A stretch of 20,957 nucleotides of DNA, taken from a virus. Below, one piece after another: positions 20,953 through 20,957 of this stretch. A program made the position numbers and the translations under genes. The DNA is taken from IMG/VR virus record IMGVR_UViG_3300037961_005237, positions 1 through 20,957 of that record. One strand, 5' to 3'. The notes beneath the pieces were generated by a model. The model made no database searches. It saw only the letters and a list, made by a program, of their open reading frames with translations, and was not told the DNA's origin. How positions within the stretch are numbered: the stretch's first letter is position 1; every line of letters starts with the position of its first letter.

Positions 20953-20957
20953 TTTGT

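Noticed and set aside
1-20957. tRNA genes, CRISPR array, insertion sequence or integrase/att site
   Set aside because: No cloverleaf, no regularly spaced identical repeats with spacers, no transposase or integrase motifs. The four 19-nt elements are too far apart and are intercistronic, not an array.

Overview
The window is a piece of a T4-like contractile-tailed phage genome, most probably a marine cyanomyovirus (Kyanoviridae-type phage of Synechococcus or Prochlorococcus). Every gene I can support lies on the minus strand, so the reading order runs from high to low coordinates. The assignment rests on three adjacent T4 baseplate-wedge homologues in T4-like order (gp25, gp6, a gp7-type giant, gp8), on T4-type late promoter boxes (NATAAATA), and on several tiny proteins that resemble, from memory, short conserved hypothetical proteins of marine cyanophages. 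No database search was possible.

Right part (about 18.4-20.96 kb): a dense run of ten very small genes (43-107 codons) with ATGA overlaps or short gaps. Four copies of a near-identical 19-nt intercistronic element (consensus GACACTTTRSRKGGCCCAC on the plus strand) are spaced among them. The run is split by a rho-independent terminator at 19.13 kb. A 385-bp gap follows that holds a perfectly spaced sigma70-type promoter and a TATAAATA late-promoter box, both pointing into the next small gene. Two hairpins lie at 18.28-18.36 kb.

Middle part (about 16.0-18.15 kb): a 66-aa conserved hypothetical, a GT-A-fold glycosyltransferase with its own sigma70-like promoter, a tiny very basic 47-aa protein missed by a length cut-off, a 229-aa conserved cyanophage hypothetical and a 63-aa acidic hypothetical.

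Left part (1-16.0 kb): the baseplate-wedge operon. A late-promoter-like box precedes gp25 (133 aa), which abuts gp6 (646 aa). Next comes a 12.2-kb single open reading frame of 4060 codons, then the start of a gp8 homologue that runs off the left edge. The giant protein sits exactly where gene 7 sits in T4. It carries the gp7 core signatures, but in two pieces about 2240 residues apart: DFYSTRG...LYGENVEI near residue 193-218 and SYSIKS.VPFEKW near residue 2462-2474. The rest is several families of beta-rich repeats plus a YHYH-like domain. In T4 the corresponding segments lie close together near the gp7 C-terminus. This phage therefore seems to have moved its baseplate elaboration into and behind the wedge core, which is the most interesting feature of the window.

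Functional picture: gp25, (gp6)2-gp7 and gp8 homologues would assemble the six baseplate wedges. The giant gp7-type protein probably contributes most of the peripheral baseplate mass. The upstream small genes are likely expressed early or from mixed early/late promoters, with unknown functions. No tRNA, CRISPR array or insertion sequence was found.
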